From Flavobacteriales bacterium (GTDB taxonomy: Bacteria; Bacteroidota; Bacteroidia; Flavobacteriales_D; Crocinitomicaceae), in assembly GCA_947462695.1 (NCBI GenBank), contig CANHQC010000051.1, positions 1 to 10,037 on the forward strand: DNA of 10,037 nucleotides, given 5' to 3'. Shown one piece after another: positions 1 through 6,800 of the stretch. A model generated the notes under the pieces. That model saw only the letters and a program-made list of their open reading frames with translations. It did not search any database and was not told the origin of the DNA. Numbering within the stretch: the stretch's first letter is position 1; each line of letters begins with the position of its first letter. The position numbers were made by a program, and so were the translations under genes.

Positions 1-615
1 CACATCAATAATTTTTGTTGACTTCGTTAACACGACATTTGCACCCAAAACGGCTTCTTTGCCAACGCGAACTCCTTCAACTACTATGCATCGTGAACCA
101 ATAAATGCATTGTCTTCGATAATTACAGGCGCAGCTTGAAGAGGTTCAAGAACACCTCCAATCCCTACACCACCGCTTAGGTGAACGTTTTTTCCAATTT
201 GTGCGCATGATCCAACTGTGGCCCATGTGTCTACCATTGTTCCAGAATCGACATATGCACCAATGTTTACGTACGATGGCATTAAAATAACTCCAGAAGC
301 AATGAACGATCCATAACGCGCAATGGCATGGGGCACCACACGAACCCCGAGTTCTTTGTAGCCTCTTTTCAATGCCATTTTATCATGAAATTCAAACGGA
401 CCAACCTCAATAGTTTCCATTTGTCGAATAGGGAAGTACAATATCACGGCTTTCTTGACCCATTCATTAATGATCCAATTTCCGTCATCACCTGGCTCTG
501 CTAAGCGCAGTAATCCACTATCGATTTCGGCAATGACGTGCTCAATTGCCTCAATTGTTTCCGGTTGATGTAAAAGAGATCTGTCATCCCATGCCGCTTC
601 TATAATGGATCGCAT
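1..615 (-). CDS. dapD: DapD, tetrahydrodipicolinate N-succinyltransferase (3' end cut by window edge)
   Basis: Transfers a succinyl group from succinyl-CoA to 2,3,4,5-tetrahydropyridine-2,6-dicarboxylate in the succinylase branch of diaminopimelate/lysine synthesis; it acts in the cytoplasm and feeds peptidoglycan. Seen: reading the minus strand from ATG at 615 gives 205 codons with no stop to position 1. The N-terminal helical part (MRSIIEAAWDDRSLL) is followed by the family block MPSYVNIGAYVDSGTMVDTW and then SGGVGIGGVLEPLQAAPVI, which closely match E. coli DapD as I recall it. Isoleucine-patch hexapeptides (left-handed beta helix) run from about residue 105 onward. The family is about 270 aa long, so roughly 65-70 C-terminal residues lie outside the window. 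It is divergent from ruvX and probably driven by the TATCTTTG box at 632-639. No Shine-Dalgarno is visible. Confidence 0.97.
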   Translation of the reverse strand, partial: MRSIIEAAWDDRSLLHQPETIEAIEHVIAEIDSGLLRLAEPGDDGNWIINEWVKKAVILYFPIRQMETIEVGPFEFHDKMALKRGYKELGVRVVPHAIARYGSFIASGVILMPSYVNIGAYVDSGTMVDTWATVGSCAQIGKNVHLSGGVGIGGVLEPLQAAPVIIEDNAFIGSRCIVVEGVRVGKEAVLGANVVLTKSTKIIDV

Positions 616-631
616 ACTGTTTGAGTTTTTA

Positions 632-639
632 CAAAGATA
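632..639 (-). promoter_or_regulatory. Putative -7 promoter box for dapD (TATCTTTG)
   Basis: The minus strand reads TATCTTTG, an exact match to the Bacteroidota -7 consensus TAnnTTTG. It ends 16 nt before the dapD ATG, which implies a leader of about 10-12 nt. I see no clear -33 TTTG at the expected spacing. Confidence 0.6.
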
Positions 640-668
640 GTAAAGCTAGACGTATTGTCAGGTATCCT

Positions 669-676
669 TATCTTTG
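669..676 (+). promoter_or_regulatory. Putative -7 promoter box for ruvX (TATCTTTG)
   Basis: TATCTTTG is an exact match to TAnnTTTG and the same octamer as in the divergent dapD promoter. Only four bases (CGTC) separate it from the ATG at 681. Transcription starting at the usual few bases after the box would begin at or next to the start codon, so the mRNA may be leaderless. No good -33 element is seen. Confidence 0.6.
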
Positions 677-680
677 CGTC

Positions 681-1100
681 ATGGCAAAAAAAATAGCAAT
701 CGATTTTGGGTTGAAAAGGACAGGTTTGGCGATAACGGATAGCTCAAATATCATCGCTTCACCACTAACCACAATTGATTCTGCTATATTGATCGATTAC
801 GTAAAGAAATTAACCAGTCAAGAGAATATTGACACGATCATTCTGGGCGAACCTAAACGATTAAACAACGAGGACACGCACATTTCAGAAAATGTACGTT
901 TACTTTTCCAAGTACTACAATCTTCATTTCCTGATATAAGCGTGATTCTGATAGATGAGCGGTTTACATCAAAAATGGCAGCCCAATCCATGCATGTTAT
1001 GGGTATGAAAAAAAAGCAGTTAATGGATAAGCGGCTGGTTGACCAAATTAGCGCAACACTTATATTACAGTCCTACCTGAATAGCATATCAAATTCTTAA
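681..1100 (+). CDS. ruvX: RuvX/YqgF family, putative Holliday junction resolvase / pre-16S rRNA nuclease
   Basis: RNase H-fold nuclease of the YqgF/RuvX family. Members are annotated as Holliday junction resolvases and in E. coli YqgF takes part in 16S rRNA 5' maturation; the role in this organism is inferred. The 139 aa product matches the usual length (138 in E. coli). Visible motifs are DFGLKRTGLA at residues 8-17 (first acidic residue D8), GEPKRLNN at 56-63, IDERFTS at 91-97, and VDQISATLILQ at 120-130 with D121, so the acidic catalytic positions are present. I chose ATG 681 because the protein then begins MAKKIAIDFG, as expected for the family. The in-frame TTG at 621 would add 20 residues encoded by the promoter itself. 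The next gene, def, is 63 bp downstream on the same strand and has its own candidate promoter. Confidence 0.93.
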   Translation: MAKKIAIDFGLKRTGLAITDSSNIIASPLTTIDSAILIDYVKKLTSQENIDTIILGEPKRLNNEDTHISENVRLLFQVLQSSFPDISVILIDERFTSKMAAQSMHVMGMKKKQLMDKRLVDQISATLILQSYLNSISNS

Positions 1101-1139
1101 AATAAATTAAAGCCACGAACCTATTCGAATGGAATACGT

Positions 1140-1147
1140 TAATTTTG
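1140..1147 (+). promoter_or_regulatory. Putative -7 promoter box for def (TAATTTTG)
   Basis: TAATTTTG fits TAnnTTTG and ends 16 nt before the def ATG at 1164, implying a leader of about 10-12 nt. No convincing -33 element. No terminator-like hairpin lies between ruvX and def, so read-through from ruvX is also possible. Confidence 0.5.
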
Positions 1148-1163
1148 TACTAAATACGTCAGA

Positions 1164-1769
1164 ATGATTTTACCTATTGTCGCATACGGTGATCCAGTAT
1201 TAAAAAAAGAGGCTGAAGAAATTTCGGATGAGTATCCGGGATTGAAGCAACTTATTGCCGATATGTACGAAACAATGTATAGTGCATCAGGTGTAGGTTT
1301 AGCTGCTCCGCAAATCGGAAAAGCGATCCGTCTTTTCATTGTTGATGGAAGTCCATTTGCTGATGATCCAACTGATGACGACGATGAAGGTCCTGATCCA
1401 CGTGCTGCTGGTATAGAGTCTTTCAAAAAAGTGTTTATAAATCCAGTCATTGAAGAAGAATCGGGAGATGAATGGGGCTTTCATGAAGGCTGTTTATCCA
1501 TACCAAAGATTCGTGAAGAGGTATTTAGAAAAGAAAAAGTCTTTATTTCATATTACGATGAAGACTTCAATTTTCATGAGGAAACGTTTGACGGTTATGC
1601 CGCTCGAATCATCCAGCATGAATACGATCACATTGACGGTATTTTATTTACCGATCATTTATCGCCGCTTAAGAGAAGGTTGCTTCAAAAGCGATTGCAA
1701 AATATTTCGAAAGGTGATATTTCGGTGGACTATAAAATGAAATTTCCGGCACTAAAAAAAGGAAGGTAA
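1164..1769 (+). CDS. def: Peptide deformylase
   Basis: Metalloprotease that removes the formyl group from the N-terminal formyl-methionine of nascent proteins at the ribosome. All three family motifs are present: GVGLAAPQ at residues 43-50, EGCLS at 108-112 (metal ligand C110), and HEYDH at 152-156 (ligands H152 and H156, catalytic E153). The product is 201 aa, longer than E. coli Def (169 aa). The extra length comes mainly from an acidic insertion around residues 62-87 (PFADDPTDDDDEGPDP) between the first two motifs and from a basic C-terminal tail ending in LKKGR. The start at 1164 gives MILPIVAYGDPVL, a typical Def N-terminus. The upstream neighbour is ruvX and the lipoprotein gene follows after 27 bp, probably in the same transcript. 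The minus-strand reading of this region is only a shadow. Confidence 0.97.
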   Translation: MILPIVAYGDPVLKKEAEEISDEYPGLKQLIADMYETMYSASGVGLAAPQIGKAIRLFIVDGSPFADDPTDDDDEGPDPRAAGIESFKKVFINPVIEEESGDEWGFHEGCLSIPKIREEVFRKEKVFISYYDEDFNFHEETFDGYAARIIQHEYDHIDGILFTDHLSPLKRRLLQKRLQNISKGDISVDYKMKFPALKKGR

Positions 1770-1796
1770 TTAATCAACATTCAATTAAAGTTTAAA

Positions 1797-2369
1797 ATGA
1801 ATAAAAAGTACATTTTCTTTGCATTGTTTCTTGTTTTTTCGATTGTATCTTGTTCTGAAAATGAATCAAAAGATGAAAAGCCATCAAAAGAGTCACTTAA
1901 GGCACGAATAAAAGAAATGGAAGATTCCATTCGAGGGCTCCAGGCGAATTTGAATGAGATAAAGCAGATCCCTAACCTAACTCATTTTGAGTTGATAAAT
2001 AGATTGCTTGATTACTACCACAATTATCCTGAAGATCCTTTTTCTGCAGAATGTTTAGATAAGGTACATATGAAGTATTCAGGGCTAAACATACCAGAAA
2101 GGGCGGCTCAATATGCGGATACATTGTTGCTTGAGTATCCGAAATACCCGAATAGAGCAATGGTTCTGGAAAGTCAGGGGAGTAACTATGATGTGTTTCT
2201 TCAACCTCGAGATACCGCGAAAATACGTTACTATTATAACCTCCTATTGAAAGAAAATCCGAAAATGGACAAAGAAAAAAGAGCTGGGATTATAGATCGA
2301 TTGAACCACCTTGATATGAACTTTGATCAATTTATCGAATATAAAATATCTAACATGCCTATTCCTTAG
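1797..2369 (+). CDS. Small lipoprotein with coiled coil and TPR-like helices, function unknown
   Basis: Predicted 190 aa envelope lipoprotein. The signal sequence MNKKYIFFALFLVFSIVSC ends in lipobox IVSC (residues 16-19), so signal peptidase II would cleave before C19 and the Cys would be lipidated. The mature N-terminus (SENESKDEK) is short, polar and charged, as in many Bacteroidota lipoproteins; whether it counts as a surface-export signal cannot be decided by eye. Residues about 31-57 form a likely coiled coil. The rest (about 60-185) is helical with Tyr/Pro spacing typical of TPR or Sel1-like outer-membrane lipoproteins (LLDYYHNYPEDP, AAQYADTLLLEYPKYP, YYYNLLLKENP). It follows def by 27 bp with no separate promoter evident, so co-transcription is likely. 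I do not recognise a named family; a role in envelope assembly would be guesswork. Confidence 0.8.
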   Translation: MNKKYIFFALFLVFSIVSCSENESKDEKPSKESLKARIKEMEDSIRGLQANLNEIKQIPNLTHFELINRLLDYYHNYPEDPFSAECLDKVHMKYSGLNIPERAAQYADTLLLEYPKYPNRAMVLESQGSNYDVFLQPRDTAKIRYYYNLLLKENPKMDKEKRAGIIDRLNHLDMNFDQFIEYKISNMPIP

Positions 2370-2373
2370 GTTC

Positions 2374-2391
2374 TGTTAATGATGTGTTAAT
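2374..2391 (+). promoter_or_regulatory. Tandem TGTTAAT repeat upstream of first DUF1573 gene (candidate operator)
   Basis: Two TGTTAAT heptamers lie in direct orientation, separated by GATG, so the repeat period is 11 bp. The element ends 26 bp before the -7 box at 2418, placing it at about -56 to -40 of the likely start site. Nearly the same element sits at 3267-3283 with identical spacing to its own -7 box. Direct repeats with an 11-bp period are typical of OmpR/PhoB-class response-regulator sites; that assignment is inference. Confidence 0.5.
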
Positions 2392-2417
2392 TCAACGTGT
2401 TTCTCAAATTCAAATTC

Positions 2418-2425
2418 TATTTTTG
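2418..2425 (+). promoter_or_regulatory. Putative -7 promoter box for first DUF1573 gene (TATTTTTG)
   Basis: TATTTTTG fits TAnnTTTG and ends 19 nt before ATG 2445. It lies inside the GTG-initiated extension of the reading frame and so supports the ATG as the true start. The flank AAATTnTATnTTTG is shared with the promoter of the third DUF1573 gene at the same distance from the repeat. Confidence 0.6.
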
Positions 2426-2444
2426 GTATTGTAAATTTATTGAT

Positions 2445-2891
2445 ATGAAAAAAATATTCTTCTCATTGGTTCTTGTTACTCTTGCGTTAACTGTAAGTTC
2501 TAACAAGGCATTCGCGCAAATTGAAGCTGGTTCTAAAATCGAATTTTCAAAAGAAACACACGATTATGGAACGGTCAAATATGGTGCAGATGGTTCATGT
2601 ACGTTTGAATTTCAAAACACAGGAAATGAACCATTGATTATTTCTAACGCAAAAGGTTCGTGTGGTTGTACTGTCCCAGAATGGCCGAAAGAACCAATTG
2701 CTCCGGGTGCTAAAGGAAAAATCACAGTTAAATACGATACGAAACGTCCAGGTGCGATTAACAAATCAGTTACAATTACGTCTAACGCCGTGAATGAACC
2801 TACAAAAGTAATCCGCATTAAAGGAAATGTTTTACCTGCTCCTGAAGGAAGTGCTCCGGTGAATAATTCTGGTGCTCCAACAAATAACTAA
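2445..2891 (+). CDS. Secreted DUF1573 domain protein (paralog 1)
   Basis: DUF1573 proteins have a small Ig-like beta fold (related to the HYDIN/ASPM-type Ig domains) and are common in Bacteroidota; their molecular function is unknown. From ATG 2445 the product is 148 aa. It has a Sec signal peptide, MKKIFFSLVLVTLALTVSSN then KAFA, with likely cleavage after A24. The DUF1573 core spans residues about 31-130 with the family features HDYGTV, FEFQNTG, and GSCGCTVPEWP (C73 and C75), then IAPGAKGKITVKYDT. The tail is short and rich in Pro, Asn and Gly. It starts at ATG 2445 rather than GTG 2397 because the signal peptide begins there and the -7 box falls between the two. The next gene begins inside its stop codon. 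It is about 81% identical to paralog 3 (3341-3754) over 100 core residues. Confidence 0.88.
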   Translation: MKKIFFSLVLVTLALTVSSNKAFAQIEAGSKIEFSKETHDYGTVKYGADGSCTFEFQNTGNEPLIISNAKGSCGCTVPEWPKEPIAPGAKGKITVKYDTKRPGAINKSVTITSNAVNEPTKVIRIKGNVLPAPEGSAPVNNSGAPTNN

Positions 2892-3262
2892 TGCGTACAG
2901 TCTTAGTACTGTTAGCTCTTCTAATTACCGCCGTTGGTTATGCCCAACAGGCGGTTTTTTATTGTCCAAAAAAGACAATCAAATTTCCTAAAACGAAAGA
3001 AGGTGAGCTGTTAAGCTGGTCATACTCAATCGAAAATAAAGGTGAGGTTCCACTTGAAATATACTCAGCAGAGGTTGAGTGCACGTGTACAGATGTTATC
3101 CTTCCTAGTGCACCAATTTTACCCGGAAAAACAGCTGAAATAAACGTGTCATTCAATACGCTAGATAGACCGTTTTACCAAGATCGAATGATCACCTTAA
3201 AGACAAATTCAAAAAAGAAAACAGAAACAGTGAAGTTTAAGGTGTATGTTATTCCAAAATAA
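2891..3262 (+). CDS. Secreted DUF1573-like protein (divergent paralog 2)
   Basis: A 123 aa secreted protein. The signal peptide MRTVLVLLALLITAVGYA probably cleaves after A18, leaving Gln at the mature N-terminus. The DUF1573-like core runs from about residue 28 to the end: IKFPKTKEGELLSWSYSIEN, then ECTC (C64 and C66, aligned with the CGC of its neighbours), then LPGKTAEINVSFNT. There is an additional Cys at 25. It lacks the low-complexity C-terminal tail of the two flanking paralogs and is far more diverged from them than they are from each other. Its ATG overlaps the previous stop (TAATG, one shared base), which indicates translational coupling and a shared transcript. No promoter box is seen directly in front of it. 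Function unknown. Confidence 0.83.
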   Translation: MRTVLVLLALLITAVGYAQQAVFYCPKKTIKFPKTKEGELLSWSYSIENKGEVPLEIYSAEVECTCTDVILPSAPILPGKTAEINVSFNTLDRPFYQDRMITLKTNSKKKTETVKFKVYVIPK

Positions 3263-3266
3263 GTTG

Positions 3267-3283
3267 GTTAATGAACTGTTAAT
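3267..3283 (+). promoter_or_regulatory. Tandem GTTAAT repeat upstream of third DUF1573 gene (candidate operator)
   Basis: GTTAATGAACTGTTAAT matches 15 of 17 bases of the element at 2375-2391. It has the same 11-bp period and lies exactly 27 bp (last base to first base of the -7 box) upstream of TATATTTG, as in the first copy. An additional inverted ATTAAC lies at 3296-3301, making a 6-bp dyad with the second half-site. Confidence 0.5.
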
Positions 3284-3309
3284 GCCTTTTTCTCTATTAA
3301 CTGAAATTG

Positions 3310-3317
3310 TATATTTG
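3310..3317 (+). promoter_or_regulatory. Putative -7 promoter box for third DUF1573 gene (TATATTTG)
   Basis: TATATTTG fits TAnnTTTG and ends 23 nt before ATG 3341. The preceding AAATT is conserved with the promoter at 2418-2425. Between the two direct-repeat elements and boxes the intervening sequence has diverged. Confidence 0.6.
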
Positions 3318-3340
3318 TTTGTATTTAAAATTTGAAAACG

Positions 3341-3754
3341 ATGAAAAAACTATTCTTTACACTTACACTTGTTTTTGCTGCTTTATTGGGTCAGCAAGCA
3401 GTAGCGCAAACTGGAGCAAAAATTGAATTTAACAAAGAAACCCACGATTACGGTACAATCAAAAATGGAGCTGATGGGGCTTGTGTTTTTGAGTTTAAAA
3501 ATACAGGTGACAGTCCGTTGATCATTTCAAATGCAAAAGGATCTTGTGGTTGTACAGTTCCTGAATGGCCGAAAGAACCAATTGCACCAGGTGCAAAAGG
3601 GTCAATCAAAGTTAAATACGATACCATGCGCACAGGTGAAATTAATAAGAGCGTGACAATTACTTCAAATGCAGTAAACGCTGCAGATAAAGTGGTTTTC
3701 ATCAAAGGGACTGTTTTAGCTCCTGAAACACCTGCTGAGCCAGCAAAAAATTAA
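3341..3754 (+). CDS. Secreted DUF1573 domain protein (paralog 3)
   Basis: A 137 aa secreted protein and close duplicate of the gene at 2445-2891. The signal peptide MKKLFFTLTLVFAALLGQQ then AVA probably cleaves after AVA. The DUF1573 core begins KIEFNKETHDYGTI. By my count 81 of 100 aligned core residues match paralog 1, including an unbroken identical block of 29 residues that spans GSCGCTVPEWPKEP. The two conserved Cys of the CxC are present. The tail is rich in Ala, Pro and Glu (APETPAEPAKN). ATG 3341 is preferred over TTG 3332, which adds only three residues and gives no better signal peptide. The gene has its own promoter box and repeat element, and a strong terminator follows 21 bp after its stop. 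Function unknown; the secreted location is inferred from the signal peptide. Confidence 0.88.
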   Translation: MKKLFFTLTLVFAALLGQQAVAQTGAKIEFNKETHDYGTIKNGADGACVFEFKNTGDSPLIISNAKGSCGCTVPEWPKEPIAPGAKGSIKVKYDTMRTGEINKSVTITSNAVNAADKVVFIKGTVLAPETPAEPAKN

Positions 3755-3775
3755 CAATAAGATATACTTCATTTG

Positions 3776-3803
3776 AAATCCGCCGAAAGGCGGATTTTTT
3801 TTT
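3776..3803 (+). terminator. Rho-independent terminator of the DUF1573 cluster
   Basis: A perfect 9-bp stem, AAATCCGCC paired with GGCGGATTT, is closed by a GAAA (GNRA) tetraloop and followed by a run of T to 3803. It lies 21 bp after the stop of the third DUF1573 gene and separates the cluster from dnaE. Confidence 0.9.
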
Positions 3804-3856
3804 CAACAATACCCTTCTGTTGAACATTTTATCGTTTTCATTCACTTCCTTTTCTC

Positions 3857-3864
3857 TAACTTTA
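3857..3864 (+). promoter_or_regulatory. Possible -7 promoter box for dnaE (TAACTTTA)
   Basis: TAACTTTA matches seven of eight positions of TAnnTTTG and ends 20 nt before the dnaE ATG at 3885. Since a strong terminator lies upstream at 3776-3803, dnaE needs its own promoter in the 81 bp between, and this is the best candidate I see. Confidence 0.4.
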
Positions 3865-3884
3865 ACCATTCATTTACGCCCATC

Positions 3885-6800
3885 ATGTACCTTATTTTTG
3901 ACACCGAAACAACAGGTTTGCCTCGAAATTGGAATGCTCCGATTTCCGATACTTCGAATTGGCCGCGAGTTGTGCAGATAGCGTGGCAATTGCATGATGC
4001 CACAGGTCAAGTAATTGAGCATAAAGATTTTTTGGTTCAACCAGAAGGATTTGATATTCCTTTCGATGCAGAACGCATTCATGGGATCTCAACAGAATTG
4101 GCAGCTAAATACGGTGAATCATTAGATGATGTTCTCCTACTTTTCAACCAAGCATTGGAAAAGGCTCAATTTGTCGTTGGTCAGAATGTTGGTTTCGATT
4201 TAAATGTTTTAGGTTGTGAGTTTGTCAGGAAAGAAGTCGCCACCCAGTTGCACGATTTACCTGTATTAGATACGTGTAATGAACGCAGTGCTGAACTTTG
4301 TAAAATTCCAGGTGGGCGAGGGGGAAAATTTAAATTCCCAACGCTTACTGAGCTGCACGAATTTCTTTTCCAAGAACCTTTCGCTGAAGCGCACAATGCC
4401 ACCGCTGACGTTGAAGCAACGACACGTTGTTTTTTCGAGTTGGTTCGGATCGGTCATTTTACATTGGAAGAGTTAAATCAAGATAGTACATACCTTGAAG
4501 ATTTTAAGTCATTTAATCCTATGCCAATTGGATTAATTGGGTTAAAACATACGAATTTAAAAGAGGAAAGCGCGAAGTTAAAGCAAGCTATTAATCAGTC
4601 TGTTACTAATAAGGTTGATCATTCAGCCTTAGAACTTTTAACTGATTTACCTTTCGTACACCTTCATAACCATTCCCAGTTTTCCATACTTCAATCTACT
4701 ACAACCGTAAATGAACTGGTGAGTCAGGCCGTAAAATTCAATATGCCTGCAGTTGCACTAACCGATACGGGAAATATGATGGCTGCATTTCATTTTGAAA
4801 AAGCAGTGTCAGCTCATAATAAGTCGATAAAACTCGCGCGAGAAAAAGCAAAAGAAACTGGTGAACTATTTGAAGGTCAAGAACTTTTGCCAATAATAGG
4901 CTGTGAATTTTACGTATGTAAGGATCACCTTGATAAATCAAAAAAAGATAACGGCTATCAGGTAGTGTTCTTGGCTAAGAACAAAGAAGGATACCAAAAC
5001 CTAATTAAACTTGCTTCATTTGCGTATACTGAGGGAATGTATTACGTTCCTCGAATTGATAAGCAACTTATTCAACAGTATAAAAAGGATTTAATCGTAC
5101 TAAGCGGTAATCTATATGGGGAGGTTCCTAATCTTATTCTTAATGTAGGAGAAGCGCAAGCTGAAGAAGCACTCATATGGTGGAAAACGCAATTTGGAGA
5201 TGATTTTTACCTCGAAATTATGCGCCATGGACAAGAGGATGAAGATCGAGTTAATCAAACGCTTATTCGTTTTGCACGTAAACATGAGGTGAAATTGGTT
5301 GCAACTAACAATACCTTTTACCTGAACAAATCCGACGCTGAAGCACACGATATTTTACTTTGTATAAAAGATAGTGAACTCGTTTCAACACCCAAAGGCA
5401 GAGGTAGAGGATACCGTTATGGTTTAGAAAATCAAGAGTATTATTTCAAATCGGCTGAAGAAATGAAGGCGCTTTTTGCTGATTTACCTGATGCCATTGA
5501 GTCAATAGGAGAAATAATCAATAAGTGCACACCGTATGGTTTGTCAAGAGATGTCTTGTTGCCAGCGTTTGATATCCCTGCTGAATTTCAAGATCCTCAA
5601 GATCAATTAGATGGCGGAAAAAAGGGTGAAAATAATTACTTGCGACATCTAACGTATGAAGGTGCTAAACGTCGGTATGCTGAGGTCACCGATGAAATTC
5701 GAGAACGCATTGATTTTGAATTGGCAACAATCGAAAAAACAGGTTATCCGGGATATTTCCTTATTGTTCAAGATTTTTGCCAGGCAGCCCGTGATATGGG
5801 CGTTTCTGTTGGACCAGGAAGGGGTTCAGCAGCGGGATCAGCAGTCGCTTATTGCACAGGAATTACAAATGTAGATCCTATTGAATACGATTTGCTATTT
5901 GAGCGGTTCTTAAATCCTGATAGGGTTTCCATGCCGGATATAGACATCGATTTTGACGATGAAGGTCGCGGAAGAGTTATCGATTGGGTGATTAATAAAT
6001 ATGGTTCAAACCAGGTCGCACAAATTATCACTTATGGAACAATGGCGGCGAAGTCTTCTATCCGAGATACTGCTCGGGTGTTGGATTTACCGCTCCCTGA
6101 GGCCGATCGTCTCGCAAAACTAGTTCCTGATTTATCATTAGGAAAACTTCTTCAGTTTTCAGATACCGAGCTTGTTGAGAAGTTGAAAAACAGCCAAGAT
6201 GATGTGCAACGAGCCAAAGAGCTGCGAAAAATAGCCGAGGGTTCAGAATTATCTTCTCGTGTTGTTCGTCAAGCGCGTCAATTAGAGGGTTCCGTTCGAA
6301 ATACCGGAATTCATGCCTGCGGTGTAATCATTACTCCTGATGATATCACAAATTTTGTTCCCGTTGCCACGGCAAAAGATTCCAACATGTATTGCACGCA
6401 ATACGATAATTCCGTAGCTGAATCTGCGGGGTTACTTAAAATGGACTTCCTTGGACTTAAGACATTAACGCTGATCAAAGATGCCGTGCGGAATGTGAAA
6501 GAAGTGCATGGTGTTGATCTGGATCCAGATACTTTTCCAATTGATGATGCTAAAACATATGAACTTTTTCAACGAGGAGAAACAGTAGGAATCTTCCAGT
6601 ATGAATCTGCCGGAATGCAGAAATACATGCGTGAACTAAAGCCGACTGTATTTGCGGATCTCATTGCGATGAATGCGCTTTATCGTCCTGGTCCGTTGGA
6701 GTACATTCCCTCCTTTATTAAGCGAAAACACGGCGAAGAACCAATTGTTTATGACCTTGATGATTGTGAGGAGTACTTGAAGGAAACGTACGGAATTACG

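Noticed and set aside
621..680. In-frame TTG start that would add 20 residues to RuvX
   Set aside because: The extension has no family similarity, covers the ruvX -7 box and overlaps the dapD promoter; ATG 681 gives the normal 139 aa protein.
2397..2444. GTG start extending the first DUF1573 protein by 16 residues
   Set aside because: The signal peptide begins at ATG 2445 and a TAnnTTTG box lies between the two starts.
3332..3340. TTG start three codons before ATG 3341
   Set aside because: Adds MKT before a standard MKKLFF signal peptide; ATG is the usual choice and nothing favours TTG.
2612..3705. Antisense frames opposite DUF1573 genes 1 and 3 (2612-2818 and 3448-3705) whose translations resemble each other
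   Set aside because: Their similarity follows from the near-identical coding strands of the two paralogs; no promoter, signal or family motif supports them.
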